This document shows, one piece after another, positions 62,601 to 64,000 of a stretch of DNA of 64,000 nt. This DNA is from Aurantiochytrium sp. KH105. Lineage: Eukaryota > Sar > Bigyra > Thraustochytrida > Thraustochytriidae. The stretch is from positions 62,001-126,000 of the forward strand of contig BGKB01000210.1 in NCBI GenBank assembly GCA_003116975.1, written 5' to 3'. The position numbers and the translations under genes were made by a program. Within the stretch, counting starts at the first letter, position 1; the number at the start of each line of letters is the position of its first letter. The notes under the pieces were generated by a model, which was given only the letters and a program-made list of their open reading frames with translations, made no database searches and was not told where the DNA came from.

Positions 62601-63212
62601 AATGTGCCGGGCTTCCACGCGTCCGACCTTGCGCATGTCCTCTGCGAGTGAAAGTTCTCGACCTTGAACTGCAATGGGGGCTATATCTTTTAGCATCGCC
62701 TCGTAGTCAACGTGACCGTCAATAGTATCGATGTACTTGCTTGCAAAGCGCGCGACATGCGACAGGTTACTGACAAGCCCGAGATCCTCGCAGATGATGC
62801 GTTTGACGACATTTGCGGGCAGCACTCCCCGAGAAAGAGGGTCTGCTTCGGCAAGGAGGGCCTCGAACTGATCTCGGTGTTTGGCAAGGGCTTTTTTGAT
62901 CTTTTGTTGCGCATGTGCGCGCGCTCGGGCGCGCTGCGGCGAGGACTCTTCGTCCGAAGACCATACTTTTAGCTGTTTGCGGACGACGTTTGCCGCCGTG
63001 TTACCGAGGTCCCGATCGAGGCGGTTGTTCTCATTGTGCAGCCACTGTCGGGTGCGCTCTAGTTCATGCTGAGCCACCTTGGCCTTGAGCTGTTCCACGT
63101 CGCTCTTGTACTTGCGACGCAGCTCGCTGACGGGCCGATCGTGGGGCAGAACCATCGTCGTTGCAACTTGGCGCGTTCTCCAGTTGCTTACCTTTGCTTC
63201 GCTGACGTCCAT
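56613..63212 (-). CDS. Giant multi-EF-hand protein, EFCAB6-like
   Basis: A 2199-residue protein in one frame from ATG 63210-63212. EF-hand-like 12-residue loops recur along its length; I count about sixteen. Several have full canonical ligands: D-L-N-E-N-G-K-V-D, D-T-N-G-H-G-S-I-E, D-Q-D-G-N-G-F-I-S, D-R-D-G-D-G-Q-V-R, D-R-N-R-D-G-K-V-D, D-Q-N-A-D-G-L-V-C, D-P-N-A-S-G-T-I-D and D-A-N-G-S-G-M-V-S. Others have lost ligands (for example D-T-T-D-C-G-F-L-S and D-K-T-R-A-G-F-V-T). Basic, Ser-rich linkers and short helices join them. The layout resembles EFCAB6 and related axonemal calcium-binding proteins, though it is longer than the ~1500-residue human protein. It faces the dynein gene with 62 bp between stops and shares a 290 bp upstream region with the Chibby gene, supporting a flagellar role (inference). 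Confidence 0.82.
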   Translation of the reverse strand: MDVSEAKVSNWRTRQVATTMVLPHDRPVSELRRKYKSDVEQLKAKVAQHELERTRQWLHNENNRLDRDLGNTAANVVRKQLKVWSSDEESSPQRARARAHAQQKIKKALAKHRDQFEALLAEADPLSRGVLPANVVKRIICEDLGLVSNLSHVARFASKYIDTIDGHVDYEAMLKDIAPIAVQGRELSLAEDMRKVGRVEARHILRKVAQHKTFITHDEFRAALDDLLDASASRREAMRLFKAMDLNENGKVDTMGLLEACFAENGVVWADFLAQLSRCAETLEDLIVRTAERGNDVDFASFVEVLQEDGAILPSKEVLRDLLQQRSLLTINDRVRVEALARAVGRGGKRNTHSSDKDRRHSDVDDDELGEEAAGTGSSPKRIARNLYKLFESKYARDSRALFRAIDSDQRGSICRKDLSHFLRLKTRVISPLFERFDGSNDGVLKFNDFQEVLMYGKIAANASADGLVSDASTSSSDASLSSDSQKRSKREPDRSRRRSRNSPKKKVIGRSKDASAMARAIRKRGWTSAKLRKHLVRFDTTDCGFLSREQLVLAFKAFPSTLEEREALAQKLDTNGHGSIEIDAAIRAILHPSSVAQENEDNQLFATLHEDDLRKLLLGVDSWKLRRLFFSHDQDGNGFISTSQFCNLLENLRVPATRKQITMLTERLAAQLGTPGSISYADLMRLLMVIPENSHKGASAPPTTLKGALTPVQLAQHACELNVTARALVRRCARIEDDQTKASGRKHRKRSTRQKTKAFPRACIPLDRFYNVLDGALDLTNHFACSSWKLSGLVQSCVIEEKNIAYVEYAPALEMLLHGSEDDDKLRQEMLSSCQKNGFVHRKAVTQVFKLLDKGDCGVLSIEDFRRAMQTLGVVSTSAQTSAREKNSVQRLITMFRAPAKKRRRQRRGDFVDYLELIHWLYSRVDHRMGSYSKNSKCGLLNADDTGTRSKEEPRDALVYPTDHINEEFRLLKEELAGLDNGFFDELEDLKHSYTLSMKRNRDLETHLWEQCAETGFAPPVDETLAARIPEASTKRVERVASSGLARRLRAQAAQNQATTMRGGLDDTRLYETSTLGDRLRAALREPRVLSGLARALENLKGSEDEEKETANLFVVSASSFRRALETRLADFLSESDLDDIVKKFDRDGDGQVRYLEFLDSVRPIAGLRHDEGLDVHLTTTLSPSHSSAKRMLAERSKEWGANHRRGAKSFGSLFESDSDDEASLASSDAARCKGRASRRAAAQLYWSSDDNSIASSTSSIDCLDEGRAFVRDGTRSRASRRAFSKETEDALSELSSVCSDSKIERLARAKEKIRSAIMRDAQQSASNVIDFRLAFDNLDRNRDGKVDRRELRQLLLSCGIEKDLTRSEQRSLLEGLERRAKDNRGLRYTDFLELVDALDEDIQSSPRRRAILEDRLRKDLADLDLEEAFGHDAVSRREFHRLVDKRATVPLSEAEKNDVMELIDQNADGLVCQQELNEFAHGTPSSPLRDAQKMNAEVELAVERVQRLILKLADLGDGKRDLYVAFQAFDKTRAGFVTSRAFASSLRRVGFHLSASAEAALMKRLDPNASGTIDFPTFQHFALHTPHKAPASKNKSALSKGARKHEELSAQTLEDVRRKLAHLRVGPSLSQRLKRFATTHQNAFTAKELAVLLRSINVELSTRQVHQFVNRLDANGSGMVSFAELDAFTSGKPGTMSAQSGRDALLRMAMRKVRGASRNLYQAFRTLAQNRSAYVDQASFEAVLLDSGCKLHDQELQVLYEHSPQNDIGEVQYADFLMAFLDTAVISRQFHAKNPRASSLLETMQRYVGRQVESDETGDRSRMSRPEALRVLRQVGVLAPAWQLEAAVDLALCDRLGDDVNLVVLCGLLTQAQTASNPPMQMAKGENAENASSSGTVAALVIKLRGAVRKSSREGIDAESEEAKRASFAHLDLQTAIRGHLGLDISDADAEVLLRLLEFHTGDKGNDWHWDDFRQSILANNTVGLALEVDADTDPQALHDTKVVARTLRAHLQELAGPSENMRRAFRALDRGRKGRVRMQDLIDVCSDLGHLGVQENPWSAQALMLDICGGRAHTFEKAAAPGQGLDFGTLQRWVFPVPQTLKPNLESVKRALRDTARKGGGTLDASRVLRALDRSGTGRVSQSALRKALGKLCPHMRPNDLAKVANEIFGLISEDGEDIGRAELQRVLTASLARKS

Positions 63213-63502
63213 AAGAGAGAGAGAGCAGCCTCGTGCGACGAGACCAGAAGCGTGCGTGTTTCGCGCAGCCCACCTCGATTAGCGCTAGAAGGTAGCTTAG
63301 CTAGGCTAGACCTAGTCCGTCGTAAGGCACCGCCTCGGCATGGGTCCCTCATTCCCAGCCACTGTCTGAAAGTAGAAAGCCGTTAGACCCTTTAATTAGA
63401 CCGCGAGCTTTACCAGAGGGCCCGGAAGGAAGTGAATGATGAAATGAAGGATGGGCTGGCAGACGCTGAAGAAACAAGAAGAGGAGGGACCGTGCGAGCA
63501 CG
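63213..63502. promoter_or_regulatory. Shared upstream region of the EF-hand and Chibby genes
   Basis: 290 bp between two divergent start codons, so it is likely a bidirectional promoter. It holds a GA run next to the EF-hand start and a CTAG-rich stretch near 63290-63315. I looked for an RFX X-box-like pair of half sites, expected for co-regulated cilium genes, and saw none clear enough to call. Confidence 0.5.
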
Positions 63503-63998
63503 ATGTCGAAGTTTGTCAAACGAAGGCTGTCGTGGGGATCCACGAAGAGTGGTGCCTCGAACGGGTCGAGACCTCCAGTTCCCGAAAGCGAATGCACGCT
63601 CAATCTTGACGGTAACAAACTCAGTCTTGACAAAGAGGGACGATGGCGGCTTGGTACGTTTGTTTGAAAAAGGTGAAGTGCTAAAGGGGTTAAGGATTAC
63701 AATTTTGGGAATTGAAATACATGTGATGATCTGACGGAGTTGTTTCTCGCTCAAGACCCTGGGACAATCGGCAATTATGAGGCTGAGATTGATAGGCTTC
63801 ATCAATACATTGAACAACTTGAAAACGAGAAGCGCATTTTGCGCGACCGCTGTGCGCAGAGCAATGGCGAAAAGGAGATGCTTTCCTTCCAGAACGAACT
63901 ATTGATGGACTTGGTACGTGGCCAGAGACAGTTCATCACCTTTCGAAGAGGCTGTTGACTTTATCGAGAAGAGAAAACGCTTTGTGCGAGAGGACTAA
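63503..63998 (+). CDS. Chibby-family basal-body protein, three exons
   Basis: Read as exons 63503-63653, 63756-63913 and 63969-63998, giving about 112 residues (human Chibby is 126). Intron 1 runs 63654-63755: donor GTACGT, CTGAC branch-like site at 63731-63735, pyrimidine-rich acceptor ending CTCAAG. It joins in phase 1. Intron 2 starts with the same GTACGT at 63914 and ends at TCGAG (63968) after a TTGAC. Without it the protein would end at 63956-63958 with a different tail of about 15 residues. The match to Chibby lies in L-N-L-D-G-N-K-L-S-L-D-K-E-G-R-W just before a leucine-zipper coiled coil (I-D-R-L-H-Q-Y-I-E-Q-L-E-N-E-K) ending N-E-L-L-M-D-L, plus a short basic tail K-R-K-R. Chibby acts at the distal appendages of basal bodies in cilium assembly. 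An upstream in-frame TGA at 63467 fixes the start. Confidence 0.68.
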
Positions 63999-64000
63999 CT

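Noticed and set aside
63432-63734. 100-codon plus-strand frame ending at 63734
   Set aside because: It uses a different phase from the Chibby exon over the same DNA; the alternative phase gives a coherent protein after splicing.

Overview
The window is nuclear DNA of a flagellated, intron-poor protist. It carries very long uninterrupted eukaryotic reading frames (up to 12.8 kb), strongly G/C-ending codons in the housekeeping genes, short intergenic spacers broken by microsatellite-filled gaps, and cilium genes. My best guess is a stramenopile of the labyrinthulomycete/thraustochytrid type (biflagellate zoospores, few introns). That placement is inference; the sequence only shows a GC-rich, intron-poor eukaryote. 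I found no convincing tRNA, rRNA, CRISPR array or transposase gene.

Layout, left to right. 121-3957 (+): a kinesin-related protein whose motor domain has lost its nucleotide-binding motifs, followed by a long coiled coil. 4110-7829 (-): a large unrecognised protein with a duplicated ~65-residue domain. 9299-10033 (-): a 5'-truncated polycystin-type channel with a possible separate 3' exon. 10147-11775 (-): an SLC33A1-type acetyl-CoA transporter. 12301-15378 (-): translation initiation factor eIF3c. 18053-21082 (+): mitochondrial glycine decarboxylase P-protein. 21083-26162: a 5 kb gene-poor stretch packed with many different microsatellites. 26163-28652 (+): a three-repeat (R1R2R3) MYB factor. 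28957-32094 (-) and 32226-35339 (-): a PH/EF-hand protein and an unrecognised helical protein in tandem. 36980-38266 (+): galactokinase. 38531-42685 (-): a scaffold with six WW-like domains, three IQ motifs and ankyrin repeats. 43705-56550 (+): an intronless axonemal inner-arm dynein heavy chain. 56613-63212 (-): a 2199-residue protein with about sixteen EF-hand-like loops. 63503-63998 (+): a small intron-containing gene that I read as the basal-body protein Chibby.

The right third (43.7-64 kb) looks like a ciliary neighbourhood: dynein heavy chain and EF-hand protein converge with only 62 bp between them, and the EF-hand protein and Chibby diverge from a 290 bp shared upstream region. The polycystin fragment and the kinesin-like protein could also belong to ciliary or microtubule biology. 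The other genes (eIF3c, P-protein, galactokinase, acetyl-CoA transporter, MYB) are ordinary housekeeping or regulatory genes with no obvious functional link to each other.

The most notable points are the Chibby gene recovered by joining three exons, the apparently nucleotide-free pseudokinesin, the WW/IQ/ankyrin scaffold and the truncated channel. All identifications come from reading motifs by eye. No database search or computed alignment was possible.
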